Origin: a virus
Length of the DNA: 21,328 nucleotides
Virus record (IMG/VR): IMGVR_UViG_3300050821_018194
Span: 1-21,328 of that record
Reading direction: 5' to 3' (one strand)
Below the pieces are notes generated by a model. It saw only the letters and a list, made by a program, of their open reading frames with translations, ran no database searches and was not told the origin of the DNA. Both the position numbers and the translations under genes were made by a program. Shown here piece by piece: positions 1-8,379 of the stretch. Position 1 is the first letter of the stretch, and every line of letters starts with the position of its first letter.

Positions 1-327
1 CGGAAAAACATCACGGAGCTGCACCGCAAGGCAGCCGAGGTCCTGCTGCACGAAAAGATCCTGAAACACCAGCCCGCGTGGCTGTTGGCCATCAATGCGG
101 AAGGTGGTGAGGTACCCGATCCGTGTCCAGGATGCGGCGAGGTGTCCGACCACAAGGCGTCCGTGTGCAAAGGATGCCGTTACGTCTATAAACCGATTGA
201 AGCATACAAAGCAGCTCTGATCGAGTATGGACACATCGCCATGGACCGCTTGACTTCGGATGAGTGGAAAGAAGTGAACGAGATCAAAGCGGATAGGGAC
301 AAGGCGAAGCAGGCGGGAAGAAAATAG
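1..327 (+). CDS. Zinc-ribbon protein, 5' end outside window (partial)
   Basis: The frame is open from base 1, so the true start lies upstream; the TTG at 85 is probably internal. The visible 108 residues begin with a basic helical stretch, followed by a zinc-ribbon pattern CPGCG near residue 38 and CKGC about 12 residues later, which is a four-cysteine metal site. A helical Lys/Glu-rich tail ends in AGRK. I do not recognise the family. Its position directly upstream of phage connector-type genes, on the same strand, suggests a virion-module accessory or assembly protein, which is inference. The stop is followed at once by heptad repeats. Reality of the gene is likely; function is unknown. Confidence 0.6.
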   Translation, partial: RKNITELHRKAAEVLLHEKILKHQPAWLLAINAEGGEVPDPCPGCGEVSDHKASVCKGCRYVYKPIEAYKAALIEYGHIAMDRLTSDEWKEVNEIKADRDKAKQAGRK

Positions 328-630
328 CATTCAGCACTCAGCCCTGTAGCAATTAGCAACTAGCAATTAGCCAAACAAACCCGAGATCGCGTTGCCTATT
401 CGGCTTTGCTCAGGGCAGCTATTTGCTGCGCTCGCTCAAGAACACACAGTACATAGAAACCATAGCACCCACCCTTCGCAAAAAACGCGAAGGATGGGGC
501 GCCCTGCTTTTAACCGGCCAAGGCGAAGAACGGAAAGTCCAAACATTGTTGTAGATTTCGAAGCAAAGATGCTGCTTCGGCTAATTGCTAATTGCCATTT
601 ACTAATTGCTAAAAGCGCTGAGTGCTACCT
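328..630. repeat. Repeat-filled gap with inverted heptad arms
   Basis: No convincing gene lies here. The left side carries degenerate 7-bp units (cattcagcactcag, then agcaatt-type units to about 370). A linker 'ccaaacaaaccc' follows, then a hairpin-type element near 402-418 (ttcggctttgctcagggc). The right side, from about 578, carries heptads in the opposite sense (gctaatt) and ends with gctgagtgctacct against the next ATG. The left 'cagcactcag' and right 'ctgagtgct' are reverse complements, so the two edges could pair. The 85-codon frame over 392-649 is low-complexity and crosses these repeats, so I do not call it. Confidence 0.75.
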
Positions 631-1308
631 ATGGACCTCACAACTGTAAAAACCCGAATCCGCTCCTTGGTGGACGATCCTGACGCCACCTATGCCACCG
701 ACGCATTTCTTCTTCCGCTGATCAACCAGAAGTATGAGGAGTTGTACAACCGCATGCTTTCCACCGGCGCGGAGTTCGAGCGCAAGTCGGTGGAGATATT
801 CAGCGTGCAGCCGCAGACCTCCGATCTTTCCGCCTATGACGGCTCCGGGCAGCCGCTGGAGCTGATGATGCAGCCGCTTACGCTTGAATGGAAGATGGCC
901 GGGCTGGACAACACCAATTACAAGACCGTCACGCTGGTGGACAAGGTGAAAGACGTGCTTGCCAACCAATTCGTGGATCAATGGGAATGGCGCGTTGGAA
1001 TCATCTACATCACACCCTGTTCCCTGGCGGTAGACCTCCGTATTCGCGGCGACTTCCTGTTTGCCTCGCTAGCCGGAGACCAGGATGCCGTAAGCGTGGC
1101 CAAGAATTTCGGCCACGCCCTGGCCTACGGCGCGGCGGCGCTGGTAGGGGCTGTCCGGGGCAATCAGGCCTGGGTACAGGTTTACACCCTGTTGCAAGAT
1201 AATGCTGTGGACGACGTAATGCAGTACCTGACACGCAAAGACCAGGCAAAGATCCGTCGGCTCGGCAGAGTGACACGGCGAAAACTACGGATGGTGACGC
1301 CACGGTAG
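631..1308 (+). CDS. Probable phage head-tail connector / tail-tube-A-like protein
   Basis: The product is 225 residues, using ATG 631 (MDLTTVKTRI). A GTG at 622 lies inside the heptad repeat and is less likely. The N-terminal part is helical with 'ATDAFLLPLINQKYEELYNR', which resembles the adaptor family at the portal-tail junction of podoviruses (T7 gp11, P22 gp4), where a helical protein of about 165-200 residues forms a ring below the portal. The middle is beta-rich and the C-terminus is very basic (RRLGRVTRRKLRMVTPR). There is no clear Shine-Dalgarno site; the start is preceded by 'ctgagtgctacct', as for the gene at 6807. The large nozzle-like protein downstream supports the connector assignment. 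The family assignment is inferred from pattern and position, not from an alignment. Confidence 0.5.
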   Translation: MDLTTVKTRIRSLVDDPDATYATDAFLLPLINQKYEELYNRMLSTGAEFERKSVEIFSVQPQTSDLSAYDGSGQPLELMMQPLTLEWKMAGLDNTNYKTVTLVDKVKDVLANQFVDQWEWRVGIIYITPCSLAVDLRIRGDFLFASLAGDQDAVSVAKNFGHALAYGAAALVGAVRGNQAWVQVYTLLQDNAVDDVMQYLTRKDQAKIRRLGRVTRRKLRMVTPR

Positions 1309-1891
1309 GTCTGTCTTAGCCCTTAGCCTTTAGTCGTTATCAACCCAATGACTTGTCATCCAGAGCGCAGCGCCACAAATTAGCACGATCAACATTGGCG
1401 AATGGCGCGGAGTCGAAGGACTCCATGCTTGACGAGCGCTGCCGCTTCAGGGAATTTTCTGGAGAACCTGCTCATAGTATTTTGCGGGTCACCGTGAGAA
1501 TGCCTTGACGTTGGATCGTGTCCGAAGAATTGCCGGGGTTCCTTCGACTGCGCTCTCCAGAAGCTGTGTTTGTAGAGGCCATTAGCAAAAGCGGTTGTCG
1601 TGTACTTTAAGTGCAGCGGAGCAGTTCCTTCGCTGCCGCTCAGGATGACACTGATCCACTCTCTGCAGTCGGTTGTGTCACCATAGGGTATTTCTGGTGG
1701 TGCTGACGGTCTGAAAATCGGCTGTGGCCAGGGCAAGCTATTCGACTTCCACCGAAAAACAAAAAGCTAAAAAGCGAATCTTTAATGGCTAAGGACTAAC
1801 GGCTAAATACTATTGCCCATTTGCCAATTGCTTCACCACACAAACAATCTCGATTCCATATCCATATCCAAACACAACTCAAGGAGACATC
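1309..1891. other. 583-bp intergenic region with heptad arms
   Basis: The left edge has TTAGCCC/TTAGCCT heptads (about 1316-1335). The right edge has ggctaag/gactaac/ggctaaa heptads (about 1783-1808), which read in the opposite sense. In between are diverged interspersed pieces such as 'ttccttcgactgcgctc' (about 1541) and 'ttccttcgctgccgctcagg' (about 1625), the family of repeats with a 'cattcctgagcgaagcgaag' core often seen in acidobacterial intergenic DNA. A minus-strand frame at 1389-1736 is composed of these repeats and is not called. A good ribosome-binding site, aaggag (1881-1886), serves the next gene. Confidence 0.65.
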
Positions 1892-2257
1892 ATGGCACTT
1901 ACTGCGAATGTTCTAGCTACTCAGGCCAACCGGTTGAAAGAAATCTATGTCAGCATTACCCCCGGCAATAGTCCGGCGGGCTATGTTACCGGTGGCGACA
2001 TTCTGGACCTGACCGCGCTCAAGAATCCCAACTTTTTCTCCGAGCCATTTCTCAGCCGCTTGCCCTACAGCGTTGGCGTGATGAATGAAGAGATGGGCGG
2101 CAACTATATCGGCATTCTTCCGGGCGCCACGCTGAGTACGTTCAAGATCAAGTTCTATCAGCCGGGCGGCTCAGAGCTTCCAGCCGGAAACTATCCCGCG
2201 GCAATCACCGGCGGCACGTTGCACCTGATTATCATCGCCCAGGCCGGAGCCAACTAA
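1892..2257 (+). CDS. Small phage structural-type protein, 121 aa
   Basis: ATG 1892 is placed by the strong Shine-Dalgarno aaggag at 1881-1886, the best in the left half of the window and consistent with high expression. The 121-residue product is Gly/Pro/Ala-rich with alternating beta-type segments and an N-terminus MALTANVLATQANRLKEIYV. It has no signal peptide and no obvious membrane helix; the C-terminus LHLIIIAQAGAN is a hydrophobic beta strand. It lies between the connector-like and nozzle-like genes, so a capsid decoration, stopper or minor tail role is possible. I do not recognise the family, and the structural role is inferred from position only. Confidence 0.65.
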   Translation: MALTANVLATQANRLKEIYVSITPGNSPAGYVTGGDILDLTALKNPNFFSEPFLSRLPYSVGVMNEEMGGNYIGILPGATLSTFKIKFYQPGGSELPAGNYPAAITGGTLHLIIIAQAGAN

Positions 2258-2498
2258 GAATCGGGGGATCACTTCGGCGCACCTCAGTGCAGGCTATACA
2301 TCGGGGGATCGGGGGATCTGAAAATCGGGATTGCCAGAATTGCCATAACTGCCAAAATTGCCATAATTGAAAATCAAACCCAACAACACAGACTCTTCAG
2401 CCTTCTTGTGCGCCATCCCTACGAAAGAACTGAAGACCAAAGGCTAAAGGCTAAGAGCTACAAGCTAGCAGCTAGTAGCCAGCAGCCAGGAGCTACCC
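2258..2498. repeat. Nonamer and heptad repeats before the nozzle-like gene
   Basis: 'atcggggga' units occur at about 2261, 2300 and 2309. A nonamer run attgccaga/attgccata/actgccaaa/attgccata covers about 2334-2370. A heptad run (ggctaaa, ggctaag, agctaca, agctagc, agctagt, agccagc, agccagg, agctacc) covers about 2442-2497. The last heptads create the sequence aggag at 2488-2492, which sits 6 bases before ATG 2499 and is an ideal Shine-Dalgarno site. The repeat itself therefore supplies the ribosome-binding site. Confidence 0.75.
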
Positions 2499-5117
2499 AT
2501 GAACTTCGCAGGCTTTGCCCCACACGAATTTACGCGCTGGTCGTCCATGGTGGAGCAGGATGATCCTACCGCGCTGCCGATTGGACTGGCGGCGGTGGCT
2601 CGGAACGTTACCTTTCATCTGACTTCCGTGCGTACGCGGGACGGCATTCAGATGCAGTTCCAGGCGCCTCCACCGGACCCGCTGAATCCAACGCAGAACC
2701 AGCCTATCACCGGGCTGGCTTCGTTGAAGTATCAGCAGCCTTCTCCGGATAAGCCGCCGGACAAGCGCATCCCTCTGATCTTCGATATGGCAGGACGCGT
2801 ATTTGTGGAGTCTCCTGAGGGATCGGGAATCCTGGTCCCGGTGAATTCTTCGCTGGTAACGCCTCCGGCGAATGCGCATATGCAGGTAGCGTCGGCGTAT
2901 AACCGGGGCTATCTGGCATTCAGCGATCTGAAGACGGGCCAGGGACAACCTGCCGTCTATGACCTGCTGTCCGGCAATCTGGATCCGTACTCGATGCGTC
3001 CCGTGGGCGACCGATGGAAAGCGAGTACGGTGTACAGACTGGGGGAAGTCATTACTCCCAATACGGGCACTACGGGCAACGGCCACACCTACGTCTGCAT
3101 TGTGGCAGGAACATCAGGAAGCAGCCAGCCAGCGTTTCCGCTGGGTGATGCGGGCACAGTGACGGATGGAACCGCGACATGGAAGGAAGTTACGGCCCAT
3201 GCCGCAACCGTGATTGATTCCATCCCGAATACATTGTTTACTGTGACCCGAATCGCCGGCGCGGGAAGCTATGCCGCCGGAAGAGATGTTTATATCGCGG
3301 TGACCATCAGCAATGGGAATGGCGAAAGCCTGATCTCGGCTGCGAATATCATCACGAACACGGTGCTGAATGATCGCGTGCAGGTCGTGATTGCGCCGTC
3401 GTCTCAACCGTCGTTTCCATCGTGGCTCTCCGGACTGGCTGCGCCGTTTGCGCCAACTGGAGTCAACGTCTATGCAGCCGATGTGGCTACGGGTGCAGCG
3501 CCTCCGGCTGCCTCCGCCTATCACAGCGTTGCCACGGGCAAGGCTCCGGGGGCAACCGTCAACGTGGATACAACCGGCGCGGGCGCAGCTCCGCCCACGA
3601 CCAACGGCGCTACCATCACCACGGCGAATGCCGGGAACATCTGTACAGGGATTCGGTACATGGTGGTGTTGTTCAAGAACCGGAACGGAGCCATCACGGG
3701 CATGACGGAGGCATCGGTAATCTCCATCAGCGTACCGGCGCCGGGAGCGCAGCAGCTTTGGGTGGGCAATATTCCTGTGGGGCCGGCCAACACTGCGGCG
3801 AGGGTACTGTGCTTTACCGTGGCCGGAGGCTCAACCGCCGGAGACTACTTTTATATTCCCACGCAGGACCAGGTGAGCGGCGTGGTCATGACATCCACTA
3901 TCATTCCGGACAACACCACCACCAGCGCCACCCTTAACTTCACCGATGTCTATCTGCTCTCTTCCACTAAGGTGACGTCGTTCTTCCGCAAGATACAGGT
4001 TCCGAACTGTGTGGATCTGTATTTTTCGCGAAGCACCAGCCGCATGGTGGTCAGCGGGGCCAGCGGATATCCCAGCGGATGGCTGGTGAGTCTGCAGAAC
4101 GATCCGGAGAGTTTTTACGGAGATACGGCAGTGGTGCAGGCGGGCGAGAACGATGGCGAGCGGGCCATTGCGTGGCGCGAGTTTCGCGGAGCAAGCTTTG
4201 GCCTGAAGGAGCGCGGCGGATACTTCATTGAGCCAGGCGCCAGCGATCCCTCCACCTGGAACGTGACCAAGCGCTGGGAGGGCGTGGGGCCGGTTGGGCC
4301 TCGGGCCGTGGATGTGTCCAACGCGTTCATGTGCTTTGTCCATCGCAGCGGGGTCTACATATTTTTTGGCGACCAGCCCATCCGCATTACCAGGGAGCTA
4401 CCCAAGACCTGGCACAGCATCAATTGGGATTTTGCGCATCTGATCTGGGTCCTGATCGATGAAGAGACCCAGGAGATCCGCATTGGCGTTCCTCTGAATG
4501 ACAGCACTGTCCCCAACGCCGTACTCAAATGCAATTACGAGGAAGCGGGCACGGACTTTGCGCCGCCCATCTACTTCTCTCCGTTCGTCGGCAAGGAGAT
4601 TGCTGCAGGCTCTTCGCGCAAGTGGTCGATAGACGATATCGCCGCATTCGTAGCGATCCGGGCGGAGCGCAAGCTGGGTCTCACCGTCACGGATGCACTG
4701 TCGAGGCAGTCGCAAATCCTTTTCGCTTCTTCATCCCCGGACGGCGCGGTCAATGCCATCATGCCCGGCACGTTCAACGACAATGGCCTGGGCATTGATT
4801 GCATTTACGAAACCGTAAGCACCCAGGACCTGCTGCGCGTGAACCAGTTAGGCGGTGTCGGCGTGAACGCCACAGGCTTTGGCGACCTGAATATCTCCAT
4901 CGTCTACGGACGCAAAAATGCCACCGCGCCCGACGGACACATAGACCTGAAGCCGCTCCGCCTGAGCGATACGCAGGACAAAGCTCCTCCGAGCGTTGGC
5001 GCCCGCGGACAAAACGAACGCTTCCGGCTGCGGCTCACCAATGGCAAGGTCGCCAACTCGTGGTTCGACGTGAAATATGCGGTGCTCTATGCGCGGCCGG
5101 TAGCTTCATCAAGATGA
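2499..5117 (+). CDS. Large tail nozzle/hub-like virion protein, 872 aa
   Basis: The start is fixed by aggag (2488-2492). The N-terminus 'PIGLAAVARNVTFHLTSVRT' then 'RDGIQ' resembles the opening of podoviral tail nozzle/hub proteins (T7 gp12, about 794 aa; P22 gp10), which have an early 'N...R.G' strand. Residues about 172-232 form an inserted module with the common tail-protein pattern W-x-A-x-x-Y-x-x-G-x-x-I...NGHTYVC...GTSG...P.FP...TVTDGTATW, usually a small beta domain in fibres and hubs. The second half (about residues 490-720) is propeller-like: SRSTSRMVVSG, a tryptophan-rich strand, NDPESFYGD, AWREFRGASFGLKERGGYF, GVGPVGPRAVD, FFGDQPIRITREL. There is no signal peptide. The connector-like gene upstream supports this role. 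I am fairly sure it is a tail structural protein, less sure of the exact family. Confidence 0.65.
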   Translation: MNFAGFAPHEFTRWSSMVEQDDPTALPIGLAAVARNVTFHLTSVRTRDGIQMQFQAPPPDPLNPTQNQPITGLASLKYQQPSPDKPPDKRIPLIFDMAGRVFVESPEGSGILVPVNSSLVTPPANAHMQVASAYNRGYLAFSDLKTGQGQPAVYDLLSGNLDPYSMRPVGDRWKASTVYRLGEVITPNTGTTGNGHTYVCIVAGTSGSSQPAFPLGDAGTVTDGTATWKEVTAHAATVIDSIPNTLFTVTRIAGAGSYAAGRDVYIAVTISNGNGESLISAANIITNTVLNDRVQVVIAPSSQPSFPSWLSGLAAPFAPTGVNVYAADVATGAAPPAASAYHSVATGKAPGATVNVDTTGAGAAPPTTNGATITTANAGNICTGIRYMVVLFKNRNGAITGMTEASVISISVPAPGAQQLWVGNIPVGPANTAARVLCFTVAGGSTAGDYFYIPTQDQVSGVVMTSTIIPDNTTTSATLNFTDVYLLSSTKVTSFFRKIQVPNCVDLYFSRSTSRMVVSGASGYPSGWLVSLQNDPESFYGDTAVVQAGENDGERAIAWREFRGASFGLKERGGYFIEPGASDPSTWNVTKRWEGVGPVGPRAVDVSNAFMCFVHRSGVYIFFGDQPIRITRELPKTWHSINWDFAHLIWVLIDEETQEIRIGVPLNDSTVPNAVLKCNYEEAGTDFAPPIYFSPFVGKEIAAGSSRKWSIDDIAAFVAIRAERKLGLTVTDALSRQSQILFASSSPDGAVNAIMPGTFNDNGLGIDCIYETVSTQDLLRVNQLGGVGVNATGFGDLNISIVYGRKNATAPDGHIDLKPLRLSDTQDKAPPSVGARGQNERFRLRLTNGKVANSWFDVKYAVLYARPVASSR

Positions 5118-5386
5118 GCAAATGGCAATTAGCAATTGGCAATTAGCCAAAGTAAACCAAAATCTCACCGGAGGCGCCCTTCGTTGGACTCGAGGGTAGG
5201 CTCTGACGCGGAGGAAAGCGAAGCAAAACTTTACCGCTGATGACGCTGATTTGAATGATCCTCGCTGATTCTTTGTGCTGGCTTCTGGCTCTTGCTTCTA
5301 GCTGAACGGCCAAGCGAAGGATCTCCGGGCCGCGCCCCTTCAGAGAAGAGGGGGCGTGATAGATTTGGTACTTTGTGAGTTTATCT
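5118..5386. repeat. Composite repeat gap (heptads, linker, hairpin, CTGAT element)
   Basis: No gene seen. In order it holds: agcaatt/ggcaatt heptads (about 5120-5147), the linker 'ccaaagtaaaccaaaatctc', a hairpin element gcccttcg...cgagggt (about 5176-5198) followed by 'aggctctgacgcggaggaaag', a 'tttaccgctgatgacgctga' element (about 5230-5250), then opposite-sense heptads (gctggct, tctggct, cttgctt, ctagctg; about 5278-5305). The same order of modules recurs at about 8165-8290 and 18590-18700, so this is a copy of a composite element. Confidence 0.7.
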
Positions 5387-6610
5387 ATGCCGAAATCCGC
5401 AGCCGCAACTGAAAAGATGTTGAAGACGGAGAAGCGTGTCCAGGGCATTGACGTGCTTCGCGGGCTTTGCATTGTTGCTGTGGCGCTGCATCACATGAAT
5501 CTTCGGATTCACTTTAATCAGAGCGCCCTGGGCAAATTCGTCGGCGCGGCTGCTAACCGGGTGTTGTTCTGGAGCGGGTACTACGGAGTCATTATATTTT
5601 TTGTGATTTCCGGCTTCCTGATCACCACGTGGTCACTCAAACGCTGGGGAGGCCTCAACAAGATCAGCCTCAGGCAGTTTTACTCCATGCGGTTTGCCCG
5701 GATCGTGCCTTGTCTGGTGGGTCTGCTGGTTGTGCTCAGCATTTTGGACCGTGCCGGGGTGCCCAGATTTGTCATCAACCCGCAGCACACCTCACTGGGG
5801 CGCGCGCTGTTGGCGGCGTTCACCTTTCATGTCAACTGGCTGGAGGCCCGTACCGGCTACCTGCCTGCATCCTGGGATGTGCTCTGGTCGCTTTCCGTGG
5901 AGGAAGTTTTTTACGTCTTCTTTCCGATGTTGTGCGTGGTGGTAAGAAAACAAGCGCTGCTGGTAACGTTGCTGGTCGCCTTTGTCGTGGTTGGACCATT
6001 GGCACGGACGGTCTTGACTCACAACCAGCTATGGGCGGATTACGGCTACCTCTCGTGCATGGACGGAATCGCGCTGGGCTGCCTGGCCGCGATCATCGCC
6101 AACAGGACCAGGTTTGGTGGCGTCAATTTGGGTGGCGTCAGTTTGGAAAACAAGGCGAATCTGTTGCTGCGGAGCCTCTTATTATTGGGCGCTGCGCTTT
6201 GTATCTTTATCGTAGTTTTTCGTGGAACGGTAGACAGCCTGGGACTCTACAAAACCGGCGTTGATGTGACGGTATTGGAGGCAGGAACGGCGCTGATGGT
6301 GATCGCCCTGCAACAGCGCTTCGAAAGAGATGCCGCGCCCGGCCGCTGGCCGACAGCCATTGTGCGCTGGTTTGGCCGCAACAGCTATGAGGTCTATCTC
6401 ACGCACATGTTCGTACTATGGCCGATAGTCTGGGCTTTCTCCCGGTTCCATCAGTCCATCAACGCGGCTCCAGTGTGGTTTGTCGCGGCAACAGGCCTGA
6501 GCGGAGTCTTCGGCTATGTTGTAGCGCGGTGGTACTCGGAGCCGGTTAATCGGGGATTGCGAGCAAGGCTGGCTGCTGGCCGATTGCCAAAATTGCCAAA
6601 ATTGCCATAA
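5387..6610 (+). CDS. Acyltransferase-3 family membrane protein
   Basis: The product is 407 residues from ATG 5387. ATG 5417 (MLKTEKRVQG) is an alternative, and neither has a strong ribosome-binding site. The acyltransferase-3 signatures are clear: R-G-x5-V-A-x-x-H-H in the first membrane helix (IDVLRGLCIVAVALHHMN), FFVISGFLITT, FYSMRFARIVPCL, the box WSLSVEEVFYVFFP, and a C-terminal RNSYEVYLTHMFVL helix. About ten membrane helices are expected, the usual topology of 350-400-residue members. These enzymes O-acylate surface polysaccharides, glycopeptides or similar substrates using acyl donors across the membrane. Lying between virion genes, it may be cargo that modifies the host receptor, as O-acetylases of lysogenic phages do (inference). 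Oddly, the last residues LPKLPKLP are encoded by the intergenic nonamer repeat. Confidence 0.85.
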   Translation: MPKSAAATEKMLKTEKRVQGIDVLRGLCIVAVALHHMNLRIHFNQSALGKFVGAAANRVLFWSGYYGVIIFFVISGFLITTWSLKRWGGLNKISLRQFYSMRFARIVPCLVGLLVVLSILDRAGVPRFVINPQHTSLGRALLAAFTFHVNWLEARTGYLPASWDVLWSLSVEEVFYVFFPMLCVVVRKQALLVTLLVAFVVVGPLARTVLTHNQLWADYGYLSCMDGIALGCLAAIIANRTRFGGVNLGGVSLENKANLLLRSLLLLGAALCIFIVVFRGTVDSLGLYKTGVDVTVLEAGTALMVIALQQRFERDAAPGRWPTAIVRWFGRNSYEVYLTHMFVLWPIVWAFSRFHQSINAAPVWFVAATGLSGVFGYVVARWYSEPVNRGLRARLAAGRLPKLPKLP

Positions 6611-6806
6611 TTGCCAAAAATTGGAACAAGAAGCCTCGTATTGATGCGAGCGGGAACAAGACTTCTTGCCGCCGATTTCGCAGGTGAGCGCGGTAAAGAC
6701 CCTCTGGCTAATTGCCAATTGCTATTTGCTAATTGCTGAAATGCCAAATGGCTGAATGCTGATTGCTAAATGCTGATTGCTAAATGCTGATTGCTGAGTG
6801 CTAACT
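6611..6806. repeat. Nonamer tail and heptad run before the Hint-protein gene
   Basis: The nonamer run ttgccaaaa/ttgccataa begins inside the preceding gene (about 6585) and ends near 6625. From about 6706 to 6806 the DNA is a heptad run (gctaatt, gccaatt, gctattt, then repeated tgctgat/tgctaaa units at 6755-6800). It abuts ATG 6807 through 'gctgagtgctaact', nearly identical to the leader of the gene at 631. Nothing else is recognisable in 6630-6700. Confidence 0.75.
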
Positions 6807-8126
6807 ATGCCTATTTCTATTCGCGGACAGAGTATCGATGCGGCCATGCGCAACCCTGAGGACATGCGGCGCCTGCTGGTTGGGGTGGCCCACAAGCTGG
6901 CTTTTTATGACGGACGGCTGGGGATCTCTGACGGGTTTCAAGACGATCCGGCGCGCGTTCCCCAGGCCAAGAGCGCTCCTCCTGCTGCTGCGTTGACTGT
7001 GACAGGAGTCGATGGCAAGTTTGAGATCCAGATCACGCTGCCGCAGGATGTCCAGCCGCAAACGGTCACGCTCTATCAGGCATCGTTTGGGGCGGACACG
7101 AACCGGGCGCGCGCGCCGATCCTGCACCAGCTTCAGTCGGCAACCGGCGTCCTGTTTGACGCCGCAAGCAAGGTGACTACCTACGGTCCCACGCCGGAGA
7201 CCAGCCTTTCGATCACCAATCCGAATGTGACGCTGTTCTGGCGGCTGCGCTCTTCTTACGATGGCGCGAACTGGAACGACTGGCAGATATTCACTTCAGC
7301 GGCGGTCTGCGGGCCGGCAGGAGTGAGTTCGGGGCTGATGCGGAGCGGCTCCATCAGCATTGCCAACACGGCCACCACGCCCAACGGCGCCAGCCCGCTC
7401 ACCCAGCAGGGAACATCAACGCAGATCAATGTGGCCGCTTCGTTGTGGAAGGCCGGGAATCAGACCATCAATTACAACTCCGGTTCAGTGAATCCGGGAA
7501 GCTATGGGAAATTCTACATATACACGGACGATCCGGCGCGGCTTGGGGGATCGGTGATCTTTGTCGCCACCAGCAACGTTTCCGACGTAACCGCCAGCGA
7601 CGCCAGAGTCTATTTCGGAGTCATCACCACGGCAGCCGGCGGAGGTGGAACAGGGAGCGGCGGAGGAGGAGGCTCATGCTGCATCGGGCGCGTGATGGTG
7701 GAGATGGCAGATGGCACGCAGCGCCGGCAAGATTCCCTGCGCAGAGGAGAAGCAGTTGCAGGACCGGACGGGCCTGACGAGATCGTCAGCATCGAACTGG
7801 TTCCCAACCAGCCTTGCTTCCGCCTGGAGCTGGACATTAAATTGAACCCCGAATTGGACACCGAATTGAAAACCGAATTGAACACCCGCGAGATCCACCA
7901 GGGATGCAGCGCCACTCATTCCCTCAAGCGCCACGCCGCAGGGTGGGAGACAGCTTTTGAAATTCAGGTGGGAGACGTTCTTGAAACACGGAAAGGGCCG
8001 GGCACAGTGAAAAAGAAAATCTTCATCGGCAACCATACGGTTTACAAAATGGTGCTGGCGCGCAACCGGGTCTTCATTGGTGACGGTCTTACCAATCACA
8101 ATGCGACGTATTTGAATATCAAGTGA
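6807..8126 (+). CDS. Virion-type protein with glycine linker and C-terminal Hint domain
   Basis: The product is 439 residues from ATG 6807. Residues 1-60 are helical. About 63-165 look like a fibronectin-III-type beta domain (LTVTGVDGKFEIQITLP ... FWRLRSSYDGANWNDW). About 175-275 form a second beta domain typical of phage tail proteins. A Gly/Ser linker (278-290) leads to Cys291-Cys292, a Hint-domain start (CIGRVMVEMADGT, then a block-A-type SLRRGEAVAGPDG). A block-B-like histidine is His371 in SATHSLKR, and the C-terminal block is VFIGDGLTNHN with His431-Asn432. Hint domains cleave or splice protein backbones using the first Cys and terminal His-Asn. The residue after Asn is Ala, not Cys/Ser/Thr, and only six more follow, so cleavage or crosslinking fits better than splicing (compare bacterial intein-like domains). 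The gene lies in the tail-gene block, probably as a fibre or tail accessory. Confidence 0.7.
   Translation: MPISIRGQSIDAAMRNPEDMRRLLVGVAHKLAFYDGRLGISDGFQDDPARVPQAKSAPPAAALTVTGVDGKFEIQITLPQDVQPQTVTLYQASFGADTNRARAPILHQLQSATGVLFDAASKVTTYGPTPETSLSITNPNVTLFWRLRSSYDGANWNDWQIFTSAAVCGPAGVSSGLMRSGSISIANTATTPNGASPLTQQGTSTQINVAASLWKAGNQTINYNSGSVNPGSYGKFYIYTDDPARLGGSVIFVATSNVSDVTASDARVYFGVITTAAGGGGTGSGGGGGSCCIGRVMVEMADGTQRRQDSLRRGEAVAGPDGPDEIVSIELVPNQPCFRLELDIKLNPELDTELKTELNTREIHQGCSATHSLKRHAAGWETAFEIQVGDVLETRKGPGTVKKKIFIGNHTVYKMVLARNRVFIGDGLTNHNATYLNIK
7840..7887 (+). repeat. 12-bp tandem repeat inside the Hint domain coding region
   Basis: There are four units of 12 bp: aattgaaccccg, aattggacaccg, aattgaaaaccg, aattgaacaccc. 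They encode Leu-x-(Pro/Thr)-Glu type tetrapeptides (LNPE, LDTE, LKTE, LNTR). The run lies in a loop of the Hint domain between the N-terminal block and the His371 block, a place where insertions are tolerated. Its length is likely to vary between strains. Confidence 0.8.
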
Positions 8127-8379
8127 GGAAGCTCCTAGCTACTGGCTGCTAGCTACTGGCTAGGAGCTAAGCAATCAGCAAAAAAATCAGCAATTAGCAA
8201 ATGGCAATTAGCAATTGGCCAAAATAAACCAAAGCCTCACAGGCCCCGCCCGCGTTGCTCTGGGTATGCTCCGCCGCGAAAATGCCGACGAAGCAACAAG
8301 AGCTAAAGGCTAATGACTAAAGACTAAGAGCTAGTAGCTAAAAGCCAGAAGCTAGTAGCTAGAAACCAGGAACCCACCC
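8127..8379. repeat. Composite repeat gap with palindromic heptads
   Basis: No gene. The left part carries ctagctactggctg-type heptads (8132-8168), which are partly self-complementary (ctagct...agctaa), then agcaatt/ggcaatt heptads to about 8219. The linker 'ccaaaataaaccaaagcctc', a diverged hairpin element (about 8248-8275) and 'cgccgcgaaaatgcc' follow. The right part, 8300-8367, is a long run of opposite-sense heptads (agctaaa, ggctaat, gactaaa, gactaag, agctagt ...). It ends in aggaa (8368-8372), which serves as ribosome-binding site for the next gene. Confidence 0.75.

Noticed and set aside
392-649. 85-codon forward frame
   Set aside because: It is made of repeat modules, has no ribosome-binding site, and overlaps the start of the connector-like gene.
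1389-1736. 115-codon minus-strand frame
   Set aside because: It lies over diverged interspersed repeats and shows no domain pattern or start signal.
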